A stretch of 47,899 nt of DNA from Bacteroidota bacterium (GTDB lineage Bacteria; Bacteroidota; Bacteroidia; Bacteroidales; M50B96), in the NCBI GenBank assembly GCA_024762835.1, contig JANTGP010000004.1, forward strand, positions 1-47,899. The letters are read 5' to 3'. Numbering within the stretch: the stretch's first letter is position 1; the number at the start of each line of letters is the position of its first letter. The notes below the pieces were generated by a model, which was given only the letters and a program-made list of their open reading frames with translations, was not told the origin of the DNA and made no database searches. Shown here one piece after another: positions 39,450-47,899 of this stretch. A program made the translations under genes and the position numbers.

Positions 39450-41060
39450 ATGGCATCACTGAATTTACGGCAGGGAGTATTGGGCACACGGTTGGCCGCC
39501 CATTTGTTGCGACGTGGAACCTATAATTATTCCCCCGAAAGAATTTATGAATTTGCAACAAAAACAGCAGACGAAGCTGTAGATGAGTTATTCACTATCC
39601 CACCATTAATTCATCCTGAGGGTCCTATTAATTATGTTGATGGTGTGAGTCCCTGGCTTACGGTTGACCCTTATTCAAACAATCCGGGAAATAGTACGTA
39701 TCAACGTCGTTCCGTGCAATTGTGGATATACAATGAATTAATGCACGATCCATCAATAAGGCAAAAATTAACAATGTTCTTTCATGCTGTTTTTGTTACA
39801 GCAAGCGATACCGATTGGCGTTATTTTGATCATTGGCGATTATTGTTAATGTTCTCAACCGGAAATATTAAAACACTTGCTTATAAGATAACTCTTGATA
39901 GTAAGATGTTACGCTATCTTAATAATAATGCTAATTATAGAAATAGCCCTAATGAAAATTATGCTAGGGAGTTCATGGAGCTATTTACAATATTGAAAGG
40001 TGAGCAAATTCAGACTGGTAATTATACTAATTACTCTGAGTTAGATGTAGCACAGGCTGCAAGAGTATTATCGGGTTTTAGAGATTCAAACTTTGAAAAT
40101 AAAGATCCTGAAACCGGGTTAGCTACAGGTTATGCTAGCCATTGGTATCACAATGTTGGTAATAAAACTTTCGATTCTACTTTTCAGCATCAAACAATTA
40201 TTGCAGCTGTCGATGCTGATGATATGTATCGAGAGTTACAAGATTATATCGATATGATATTTAATCAGATTGAAACAGCTAAAGCATTTTGTAGACGTTT
40301 ATACAGATTCTTTGTTAGCGATAGAATAGACAGCGAAATAGAAAATGATATTATTACACCCTTAGCTAATCAATTGCAGGCAGATGAATATGAGATATCT
40401 GATGTATTAAAAACTCTACTTAAGAGTACTCATTTTTACGATGAAGATGATACTAATAGCGAAGATGAAATAATTGGGGGTAAAATTAAATCGCCTTTGG
40501 AGTTGTTTTTTGGTAGTGTCAATTTGTTTAATGCAAATCAAATGGGAGTGCTAAATGACAATCCGGATCTGTATTATAGTTTACCATATTATTTAATCTA
40601 TCGGTATCTTGAGCCAATGGGATTCCCTGACGAGGCTTTATCGGTTGAGGGTTATCCGGGCTTCTTTAAAGGACCGGATTATAGTAAGAACTGGATCAAT
40701 CAGTCTACTATTTCATACAGATATCGATTGGCTTATTCTTTAATTAATGGAAAAACAATTAAGTATAATTCGACCAAGCCATTTAAAATTGACATAGTTG
40801 AATTTGTTGAAGATAATTTTTCTAATATCGGTTATCCGGATTCTTTAGTCACGCAAATGCTAGAAGTTTCATTTGCCGTTATGCCCGATCAAGATAGGTT
40901 TGATTATTATAAAGGAAAGCTATTAGGATCATTAAGTGCTGAGAATTGGTATATGGAATGGTATAATTATACTCAAAATAATGATGATTCTGCAGTAAGA
41001 ATCGCTTTGAATAATTTATTTGATGCAATTTGCTCTTCACCGGAGTTCCAAACATTTTAA
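39450..41060 (+). CDS. DUF1800 family protein
   Basis: Unknown function; DUF1800 genes recur next to DUF1501 genes in many phyla, and this is such a pair. It has 536 residues. It starts SLNLRQGVLGTRLAAHLLRRGTY without a signal peptide. Family landmarks are NENYAREFMELFTILKG near residue 168, FCRRLYRFFVSDRI at about 275 and LKTLLKSTHFYD at about 330. The later half includes NGKTIKYNSTKPFKIDIVE and ends with SSPEFQTF, typical of the family. The DUF1501 gene follows after 17 bases, so they are one transcription unit. It lacks a visible export signal although its partner has one. Confidence 0.93.
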   Translation: MASLNLRQGVLGTRLAAHLLRRGTYNYSPERIYEFATKTADEAVDELFTIPPLIHPEGPINYVDGVSPWLTVDPYSNNPGNSTYQRRSVQLWIYNELMHDPSIRQKLTMFFHAVFVTASDTDWRYFDHWRLLLMFSTGNIKTLAYKITLDSKMLRYLNNNANYRNSPNENYAREFMELFTILKGEQIQTGNYTNYSELDVAQAARVLSGFRDSNFENKDPETGLATGYASHWYHNVGNKTFDSTFQHQTIIAAVDADDMYRELQDYIDMIFNQIETAKAFCRRLYRFFVSDRIDSEIENDIITPLANQLQADEYEISDVLKTLLKSTHFYDEDDTNSEDEIIGGKIKSPLELFFGSVNLFNANQMGVLNDNPDLYYSLPYYLIYRYLEPMGFPDEALSVEGYPGFFKGPDYSKNWINQSTISYRYRLAYSLINGKTIKYNSTKPFKIDIVEFVEDNFSNIGYPDSLVTQMLEVSFAVMPDQDRFDYYKGKLLGSLSAENWYMEWYNYTQNNDDSAVRIALNNLFDAICSSPEFQTF

Positions 41061-41077
41061 ACTAGAAAATTAATATT

Positions 41078-43108
41078 ATGAATAGAAGAAACTTTATAAA
41101 AAGCACTCTTCCTTTAGGAATGTTACCTTTTGTTATAAATGGAATTTCTTTAAGATCGCTTGCGGCACCTTCGCCTCTAATTGTTGACCCTTGTGCCGTT
41201 ACAGATAGGTCAATGGTTATTATTTTTCTTAACGGAGGAAATGATATTGTTAATACAACAGTACCACTTAATCAATTGGCTTCTTATGCTTTACACAGAC
41301 CAAATATTCATCTTCCAGAGAGTTCTTTGATTGAATTAGACTCATCTCTCCCTCCTAATCAACAGCTTGGTTTGCATCCTCAGTTAACCGGCTTTAAATC
41401 TTTATACGATGATGGATTGATGTCTATTGTTCAGGGAGTATCTTATGAAGAGCCTAACCGTTCGCATTTTACATCATTGCAAAATTGGCTGACAGGTAGT
41501 GGAGGTCCCTTAGTAAATGAGGATACAGGATGGTTAGCAAGATTCCTCCAGCATAGATATCCGGCTTATAATGGTAACCCATTTATTGATGAACCCGACC
41601 CGATAGCTGTCCTTTTTGGAGATATGAATAATAGAGGATTCTATACAACTGAGCCTTATAAATGGGAATTAAATTTATCGGGACAAGACCCTGCAGGATT
41701 TTATTCTCTAGTGTCATCAATGAGTGGTGATCCGATACTTAACATTCCAATAACCGAGAATGGCGAGATGCTTACTCATATTGCCGAAATAGAGAATAGT
41801 GTAAATATTTATGCCCAAAGAATTTCCGAAACTTATTATGTTGGCAGTAACAGTACGGTTCTTTATCCTGATAATACTCTTGGAAACCAGCTGAAATCAA
41901 TTGCAAGAATGTTAAATGGAGGAAGCAGAACAAAGATATTTATGGCAACAATGGGAGGTTTTGATAATCACTCTTATGAGGTAAATTCCGGTGATTCAAC
42001 TATTGGTAATCATGCAAATAGACTCGAAGAACTGGGTGATGCGGTAAAGGCCTTTCAAGATGATCTGGAAAATTTAAACCTTGATTCAAATGTTACTACT
42101 GTTATTTTTTCTGAGTTTGGAAGAAAGATAATTCAGAATGCCAACTATGGCACCGACCATGGTACTCTCAGTTCAGTGTTTGTTATTGGAAAAGGAGTTG
42201 AAGGAGGAGTAGTTGGTACAAATCTCGACTTGGATGACCAGGACACACAAGGTGCTGCAAATCCTTTGGCCTTACAACACGATTATCGTCAAATCTTTGC
42301 TACGTTAATGCAAGACTGGTTTGGTGCTGATGACAGCTCTCTTGAAGACACATTTATTTCACCAAGCTTTTATTCTCAAAAATTACCATTGATAAATACT
42401 ACACATATAGTACCCGGCTCTTGTTATTATGTGCCTGTTATTCCTGTTGTATCAGCAAATATAAATGTAAAAGTTATGCTTGAAGGTTTTTATGTCGAGA
42501 GTCAAGCAAATATGCATACTAATTTGTTAACTTCGCTACTTATACCACTCTCAAACCCATACACGATTGCTCCTTTTAATTATCCCGGTACGGAAACAAT
42601 TACAACATATCCGGCAGGAACAGTTGACTGGGTATTGGTTGAGTTAAGGCCGGTATCTAATCTTAGCGAGATTGTTGCCCGCAAAGCAATGCTTATTCGT
42701 TACGATGGTATTATCATGGATGTTGACGGAAATCCGGGGATTAATTTCCAGAGCGTTCCTGATACAGAGTACCATATTGCAGTGTATCATAGAAACCATG
42801 TTGCAGTTATAAGTAGTGAGCCCATATTCTTAAATGCCTCAGGGCTTATCTATGATTTTACCCAAAGCGATGATAGAGCTTATGGAACAGAACAGTTAAA
42901 ACAGCTTGGTTCTGACTTTGTTATGATAGCAGCTGATGCTGATGGTAATCAGGTAATTAACAGTCTTGATTTTAACTTATATCAAGAAAATAAAGGATTA
43001 AACTCGGTATATAATAAAGCAGATTTTAATGCTGATGGAAATGTTGATGCTCAAGATTATAATCTTTGGTTAGAAAACAGAAGTAAATTAGGACAGCTTA
43101 AATATTAA
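41078..43108 (+). CDS. DUF1501 protein with C-terminal dockerin-like EF-hand pair
   Basis: Exported protein of the alkaline-phosphatase-like superfamily, reaction unknown (676 residues). The start NRRNFIKSTLPLGMLPFVINGIS resembles a twin-arginine signal (RRNFIK), as is common in DUF1501. The core (about 35-445) shows VIIFLNGGNDIVNTTVPL, NRSHFTSLQNWLTG, MGGFDNHS and IFSEFGRKI, then GTDHGTLSSVFVIGKGV. A beta-rich region follows (455-610). Residues about 617-672 carry two calcium-loop motifs, ADADGNQVINSLDFNLY and ADFNADGNVDAQDYNLW, like dockerin repeats. There is no T9SS sorting domain. It lies four bases before the giant T9SS cargo gene. Confidence 0.9.
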   Translation: MNRRNFIKSTLPLGMLPFVINGISLRSLAAPSPLIVDPCAVTDRSMVIIFLNGGNDIVNTTVPLNQLASYALHRPNIHLPESSLIELDSSLPPNQQLGLHPQLTGFKSLYDDGLMSIVQGVSYEEPNRSHFTSLQNWLTGSGGPLVNEDTGWLARFLQHRYPAYNGNPFIDEPDPIAVLFGDMNNRGFYTTEPYKWELNLSGQDPAGFYSLVSSMSGDPILNIPITENGEMLTHIAEIENSVNIYAQRISETYYVGSNSTVLYPDNTLGNQLKSIARMLNGGSRTKIFMATMGGFDNHSYEVNSGDSTIGNHANRLEELGDAVKAFQDDLENLNLDSNVTTVIFSEFGRKIIQNANYGTDHGTLSSVFVIGKGVEGGVVGTNLDLDDQDTQGAANPLALQHDYRQIFATLMQDWFGADDSSLEDTFISPSFYSQKLPLINTTHIVPGSCYYVPVIPVVSANINVKVMLEGFYVESQANMHTNLLTSLLIPLSNPYTIAPFNYPGTETITTYPAGTVDWVLVELRPVSNLSEIVARKAMLIRYDGIIMDVDGNPGINFQSVPDTEYHIAVYHRNHVAVISSEPIFLNASGLIYDFTQSDDRAYGTEQLKQLGSDFVMIAADADGNQVINSLDFNLYQENKGLNSVYNKADFNADGNVDAQDYNLWLENRSKLGQLKY

Positions 43109-43112
43109 AATT

Positions 43113-46100
43113 ATGAAACGAATAATACTTGCCATATCCTTTTTCTTATTTACAGGCTCTGTATATTTATTGCATAGCCAGACATTAAATATTGCTTTAT
43201 CATTTGAAAAGGATTGTAATAGCGAAATCTTTTATGCAACTATTCAGTTGTATACCGACTCGGGTAGTACATTCCAAATCGGAACATCTTCAATTGCTCT
43301 GTCGTTTAACAAGGATGCGATTTCTTTCAATAATTATCAGGCATTGCATTTTAATGGTATAGATCAATGTGCTGGGATTGGGATTGAAGCCTGGGATATT
43401 CATAAAGTTGATACAGTTTCTTTTAATAATCAGTTTCATCTGGTCTTGTCATTGAGTGATACAAATTTTAGCTGCCCTACAATTTCTTATCTTGACACTA
43501 TTAATATTGGAATTATTAGTTTCAATATTTTACAACAAGGTGCTAACCCATCGATATATTTTGACACAAGTATGACTTGGTTTAATAGTGACATCCCTAA
43601 CGATGGCTCCGGACTTCTATCTATTGGGAGTTATTCACCTATTGATTCTATAGGGATTTTATTATGTGATTGTTCTGGCGAAGGAACTGCCTGCGATGAT
43701 AATAATGTATTAACTGTTAATGATGTTTATGATAGTTATTGTAATTGCTTTGGTGAATATCTTGATAGTGATAATGATGGAATTCTTGATGGTATTGACC
43801 CCTGTTCGGATGTTTTATATGAAGCCGAAAATGCTGATACTGCTCATGTTGAAATATGGAATTCGTATTATCAGCATACCGGAACCGGTTTTATAAATTT
43901 CGTACACAGTACAGGAGATTCTGTTCAGTTTAATATTTTCACTTCAGATACAGCTGATTATTCTTTGGGGTTTCGCTATTCCTTAGGCTATGGAAATAGA
44001 CCCTTGAGTTTGACAATTGATGGGATTGTTGTTGTTGCCAGTCTTGATTTTCCCTCAACAGGTAGCTGGTATAATTGGGATACTATTACATATTCTTATT
44101 TTTTCATACCGGGAAATCATTCTGTCTTAGTTACAACAATTGGTTCTGAAGGTCCTATGCTCGATCATCTTAAGTTATCGCATTGTACTTCTTGTTCATT
44201 ATCGGGAGACCCATGTGATGACGGCGATCCATGTACTATTAATGATGTATTTGATGCTAATTGTAATTGTGCAGGTATTTACCTTGATTCTGATAATGAT
44301 GGTGTGTGTGATAATTTTGATATTTGTGACGGGGGTGATGATTCTGTGGATTCAGACTCTGATGGAATACCGGATTATTGTGATGAATGTAACGATTTCT
44401 TAGTTGGTACTCCTTGCGACGATGGTAACCCTTGTACAATAAATGATACTTTAAACGCGAGTTGTAATTGCGAAGGTATTTTTCTTGAACCGGATACTGA
44501 CGGTGATGGTGTTTGCGACAGCCTTGATATTTGTAATGGGGGAGATGATAATGTTGATGAGGACATGGATGGTGTTCCTGATTATTGCGATACATGCAAC
44601 GATTTGCTTTTTGGTCAGCCATGTAGCGATGGCGATACCTGTACTATATTAGATGTTTACGATGCTGATTGTAATTGTGCAGGAATTGAGATTGATACAG
44701 ATGGCGATGGAGTTTGTGACATTATGGATATGTGTGAAGGTTCAAATGATAGTTTAGACGTGGATAATGATGGTATTCCTGATGACTGTGATGATTGTAA
44801 TAATGCCTTAACGGGCTCTGCATGTGATGACGACAATGAATGTACTATTAATGACTCTATAGACATAAACTGTGATTGTGTTGGAGAATTTATTGATTCT
44901 GATTCTGACGGGGTTTGTGATGCCTTTGACCAATGTTCCGGATCTCCCGATTTTGAAGATAATGATGGTGATGCTATCCCGAATAATTGCGATGATTGTT
45001 ATGATTTGGTTTATCAGGCTGAAGATGCTTACTACTCGTCAAGTGCAATCTTAGGAACCGGTGCAAATTCAACAGGCTCAGGATATGTACGATTTACAAA
45101 TAATCTGGATACTATAATCTTCAATCTTGTATCCGGCGATACCGGCTTGGTTACTATTACTATAAGATATGCCCAGGCTTATGAGGGAAAGACTGGAATG
45201 ATTAAGTTTGATGGACAAATTCTTTTCGAAGATTTTGCTTATCCAAAAGTTGATGATGAATGGGATGTATGGGATACTGTTCAGTTTAGCACTTATTTTA
45301 CTTCAGGAAATCACATATTGGAACTGATTAATAATGATCAGGACCCTTATGGTCCTCGCTTTGATTATGTCTCATTATGCTTGCCTGGCTTTAATCCTGA
45401 ACCACTTATTGCCAAAGGGAATAACCAATTTGAAGATGGTTTTGACAATTGGACTCTTTTGTATAATAATTGGGTGATTAGTGGATTTACTGAAATTTAT
45501 ATTGATACGACTAATGCTTTTTGCGGATGGAATGATGCATATGTAGCCAGCGTTGGTGCATATCAACAACTTATTACATCTTTAGATAATTTACTTATTG
45601 GCGACATAATGTGCTTGCATTTTTATACAGCTTCCGGAATGGCAAATGCATGGGTCGGACCTTCTTCATCAAATGTGTTTGATGGTGTTTATCATTTTGT
45701 AAATAGCACATGGGCACAGGGTGAATATGTTCACGATTCAATAGAGTTTGTTGTAACTGAACCTACGATGCAGGTGCGTTTTGACATCTTTCCAAATACA
45801 GAAATGTACTTTGATAATTTTTCATTTGATGGTTATGGCTGCGAACCTGAACCCGTTTTAGATATTTCTGAAATATCATGTTTTGGAGAAACTGATGCAT
45901 CTATCACAGCCAATTGTATTGGGGGTGCAAATCCGATAAGTTATTTGTGGAGTACCGGCGATACGCTTGAAACAATTAACAACTTAGCAGATGATATATA
46001 TTCTGTTACGGTTACTGATAAAAAGGGTATATCTAATTCTGTAGGATACCAGATTATTGAGCCTGATGCACTAAGTATTTTTGGTAATATTACTCATGAG

Positions 46101-47855
46101 TCGGATATTGGAAGTGGCGATGGAAGTATTGTCGTTTTACCCTCAGGAGGTAATGCACCATATTATTATTTATGGTCAACACTTGACACAATAAATGAAC
46201 TTAATGGTTTGACCGCAGGATATTATGAGCTTATCTTAACGGATATTCATGGCTGTGAACTTGATTCAACTTTCGAGATTAGTACTGTATCAACATTTTT
46301 TGATCCTAACTGGAATTTTCAGGTAACTGGTATCTCACATATTGTTTTAATTCAAACAACCGGACAAATCATTATTGATGGTATTCCTTTAGAGAATGGT
46401 GATTATATAGGAGCATTTTACGATTCGGCTGGTGTTTATGCTTGTGCCGGCTATATGATGTGGTTAAATACAGTTGGATATATTACTGTTTTTGGCGATG
46501 ATTCATATACGCCTGAGATTGAAGGATTCACTCAAGGCGACAAATTAAACTGGAAAGCCTGGCGTCATGCTGATAGCTCAATAGTAAATTTAACTGCATA
46601 CTATATTACCGACATGCCAAATATTCCTGACTCTGGTTATTTTGCAGCAAATGGTATATCCGGAATTTATTCTTTTGCAGAGGAATCGGCTCTTAGTACA
46701 CAGAGTATAATATTAAATACAGGTTGGGATATCTATTCTTCAAATCTTGATATTACTTTTCCTGATATTGCTCAGGTATTTGATGATGTATCAGGTAATT
46801 TGGTTATAGTAAAAAATACTAATGGAGATGTTTACTGGCCTGCCTTTGGGTTTAACAATATTGGAGATATGATAATTGGCGAAGGCTACTATGTTAACAT
46901 GTTACAAACTGATACTTTAATACTTTCGGGTTTAACAATTATTCCGGAGCAAGTTCAAATTAATATTACTGCAGGCTGGAGTCTAATTGCATATTTAAGA
47001 AATTCACCTGCATCTGTTGAAAGTATGTTTAGTTCTATTGTTTCCCAAATAGTTTTGGTAAAAGATGGACAGGGTAATGTTTATTGGCCTATTTTTATGG
47101 TAAATACAATTGGCGATATGATTCCGGGCAAGGGTTATTTAATAAATATGATGAGCTCGCAGCCTTTTACCTATCCGGCAAATTCATTTACAGGTAATAA
47201 AACAAGTGGCGAAAAGATTGCCCCAATATTCTACAATACTGTAAAATCAGGTAGTAGAAGTATGACTTTAGGTATTCCCTTAAGTGCATGGCCTTATAAA
47301 ATTGAAAAGGGAGATGAGGTTGGTATTTATAGCGAATCAGGTTTGTTAATTGCTTCGGGAGTCTTTACAGGAAACAATATGGCAATTACAATTTGGGGCG
47401 ATGATAAATATAACGATATTACTGATGGTTTGCATACCGGCGAAAAGTTTTCTTTAAGCTTGTGGCATTCAGCCAGTAATTTTGAAGAAGATATTTTTGT
47501 TGGTGATTTTCGTTCCGGCGATAATGTCTATTCAGATAATAAGATTACTATTATTGATAGATTAATAACTTCCGACCTTGCGGGGAATCATGCTATCTTA
47601 TTCCAGAACTCGCCAAATCCTTTTACCACTAAAACCACTTTTAGTTTTTACTTACCTTATGATACAAATATTGAATTATCAATAGTTAATTTGTTAGGTG
47701 AGAAGATTGATGTCGTTTTTTCAGGAAAGAAAAGTCAGGGTATACATAGTATAAGGTATAATGTTAATAATCTAGCTGCGGGTAGTTATTATTATCAGCT
47801 TGAAACATCATCATTTACAAATACAAAGAAAATGCTGATTATAAAGTCGAGGTAG
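43113..47855 (+). CDS. Giant multidomain T9SS cargo with cohesin-like, CBM-like, TSP3-like and SprB-like modules
   Basis: Surface-exposed or secreted adhesin-like protein, 1580 residues. Signal peptide about 1-23. Residues 24-185: beta domain with a layout like cohesin (IGTSSIALSFNKDAISF). 189-235: one Cys/Asp repeat. 234-358: CBM6/35-like module (YEAENA ... GFINFVHSTGDSVQF). 362-629: cysteine-rich thrombospondin-type-3-like repeats. 630-757: second CBM6/35-like module (YQAEDAYYSSS). 764-911: another jelly-roll. 913-1060: two SprB-like repeats (SYLWSTGDT, YYLWSTLDT). 1063-1193 and 1363-1483: duplicated domain with GDD motifs. 1196-1353: a duplicated WPAFGFNNIGDMI unit. 1493-1580: type A sorting domain (NSPNPFTTKTTFSF ... 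KKMLIIK). It is the last gene of the DUF1800-DUF1501 operon. Ligand unknown. Confidence 0.88.
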   Translation: MKRIILAISFFLFTGSVYLLHSQTLNIALSFEKDCNSEIFYATIQLYTDSGSTFQIGTSSIALSFNKDAISFNNYQALHFNGIDQCAGIGIEAWDIHKVDTVSFNNQFHLVLSLSDTNFSCPTISYLDTINIGIISFNILQQGANPSIYFDTSMTWFNSDIPNDGSGLLSIGSYSPIDSIGILLCDCSGEGTACDDNNVLTVNDVYDSYCNCFGEYLDSDNDGILDGIDPCSDVLYEAENADTAHVEIWNSYYQHTGTGFINFVHSTGDSVQFNIFTSDTADYSLGFRYSLGYGNRPLSLTIDGIVVVASLDFPSTGSWYNWDTITYSYFFIPGNHSVLVTTIGSEGPMLDHLKLSHCTSCSLSGDPCDDGDPCTINDVFDANCNCAGIYLDSDNDGVCDNFDICDGGDDSVDSDSDGIPDYCDECNDFLVGTPCDDGNPCTINDTLNASCNCEGIFLEPDTDGDGVCDSLDICNGGDDNVDEDMDGVPDYCDTCNDLLFGQPCSDGDTCTILDVYDADCNCAGIEIDTDGDGVCDIMDMCEGSNDSLDVDNDGIPDDCDDCNNALTGSACDDDNECTINDSIDINCDCVGEFIDSDSDGVCDAFDQCSGSPDFEDNDGDAIPNNCDDCYDLVYQAEDAYYSSSAILGTGANSTGSGYVRFTNNLDTIIFNLVSGDTGLVTITIRYAQAYEGKTGMIKFDGQILFEDFAYPKVDDEWDVWDTVQFSTYFTSGNHILELINNDQDPYGPRFDYVSLCLPGFNPEPLIAKGNNQFEDGFDNWTLLYNNWVISGFTEIYIDTTNAFCGWNDAYVASVGAYQQLITSLDNLLIGDIMCLHFYTASGMANAWVGPSSSNVFDGVYHFVNSTWAQGEYVHDSIEFVVTEPTMQVRFDIFPNTEMYFDNFSFDGYGCEPEPVLDISEISCFGETDASITANCIGGANPISYLWSTGDTLETINNLADDIYSVTVTDKKGISNSVGYQIIEPDALSIFGNITHESDIGSGDGSIVVLPSGGNAPYYYLWSTLDTINELNGLTAGYYELILTDIHGCELDSTFEISTVSTFFDPNWNFQVTGISHIVLIQTTGQIIIDGIPLENGDYIGAFYDSAGVYACAGYMMWLNTVGYITVFGDDSYTPEIEGFTQGDKLNWKAWRHADSSIVNLTAYYITDMPNIPDSGYFAANGISGIYSFAEESALSTQSIILNTGWDIYSSNLDITFPDIAQVFDDVSGNLVIVKNTNGDVYWPAFGFNNIGDMIIGEGYYVNMLQTDTLILSGLTIIPEQVQINITAGWSLIAYLRNSPASVESMFSSIVSQIVLVKDGQGNVYWPIFMVNTIGDMIPGKGYLINMMSSQPFTYPANSFTGNKTSGEKIAPIFYNTVKSGSRSMTLGIPLSAWPYKIEKGDEVGIYSESGLLIASGVFTGNNMAITIWGDDKYNDITDGLHTGEKFSLSLWHSASNFEEDIFVGDFRSGDNVYSDNKITIIDRLITSDLAGNHAILFQNSPNPFTTKTTFSFYLPYDTNIELSIVNLLGEKIDVVFSGKKSQGIHSIRYNVNNLAAGSYYYQLETSSFTNTKKMLIIKSR
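44210..45005 (+). repeat. Four in-frame cysteine/aspartate-rich tandem repeats in the giant cargo gene
   Basis: Each unit runs C-DDG-CTIND, CNCxG, DxDGVCDxxDxC, DxDGIPDxCDxC. The CTIND/CTILD codons start at about 44232, 44433, 44640 and 44841, giving a period of 201-207 bases (67-69 residues). A partial fifth unit lies before the first CBM-like module near 43683. The Asp loops should bind calcium and the cysteines form disulfides. DNA identity between units is moderate, so the duplication is old. Confidence 0.9.
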
Positions 47856-47871
47856 GTTTTATTTGAAAAAA

Positions 47872-47899
47872 TAAAAAAGACCTCTTGAATATCTCAAGA
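47872..47899 (+). terminator. Probable terminator cut by the window end
   Basis: AAAAAAGACC then TCTTGA ATATC TCAAGA looks like the 5' half and start of the 3' half of a hairpin whose remaining GGTC and T tract would lie past the window. It is 16 bases after the stop of the giant cargo gene. Confidence 0.6.

Noticed and set aside
44257-44622. Minus-strand 121-codon ORF and CRISPR-like periodicity in the repeat region
   Set aside because: The ORF is His/Tyr/Asn-rich antisense of Asp/Cys-rich repeats. The 200-base period encodes protein repeats in frame and has no short direct repeats with unique spacers.

Overview
The window is an AT-rich chromosomal segment from a member of the Bacteroidota, most likely a Bacteroidales/Marinilabiliales-type marine or sediment lineage. 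This rests on several signs: exported proteins ending in type IX secretion (T9SS) sorting domains, a PorV/PorQ-family barrel, a TonB receptor with an N-terminal carboxypeptidase-regulatory-like domain, Bacteroidota-type promoters (TTTG ... TAnnTTTG), scarce Shine-Dalgarno sites, and an EF-G2 paralogue of the Bacteroides kind. Genus cannot be read from the sequence. No rRNA, tRNA, CRISPR or insertion sequence was seen.

Region 1 (171-9183) is a tight plus-strand trio: a TonB-dependent receptor, a 1383-residue exported protein with a T9SS-like C-terminus, and a PorV/PorQ-family outer-membrane protein, closed by a clear terminator. It looks like a self-contained surface module of receptor, cargo and shuttle.

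Region 2 (9212-14984) holds housekeeping genes: greA and a HIT-family gene on plus, then ruvC, a TPR lipid-envelope-type or periplasmic protein and an EF-G-like gene on minus. The EF-G paralogue has a degenerate GTPase centre and lies divergently next to the str operon. It has a near-perfect Bacteroidota promoter.

Region 3 (15316-33422) is the fused str-S10-spc-alpha ribosomal superoperon on plus: rpsL, rpsG, fusA, rpsJ, rplC, rplD, rplW, rplB, rpsS, rplV, rpsC, rplP, rpmC, rpsQ, rplN, rplX, rplE, rpsN, rpsH, rplF, rplR, rpsE, rpmD, rplO, secY, map, infA, rpmJ, rpsM, rpsK, rpsD, rpoA, rplQ. There is no tuf and no adk inside it. It starts at a recognisable promoter and ends at a strong hairpin. 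Enolase and a eukaryotic-type citrate synthase follow.

Region 4 (36229-38916) holds a double-hairpin repeat, an M23 peptidase and a MATE transporter on minus. A 533-base gap follows that may hold a 40-codon minus-strand gene.

Region 5 (39450-47899) is the most system-like part: a three-gene plus-strand operon of DUF1800, DUF1501 with a dockerin-like C-terminal EF-hand pair, and a 1580-residue multidomain T9SS cargo. That cargo has an N-terminal domain of cohesin-like layout, two CBM6/35-like modules, cysteine-rich thrombospondin-type-3-like repeats, SprB-like repeats and a type A sorting domain. A surface-assembled complex is a reasonable but untested reading. All calls come from reading the sequence; no database search was run.
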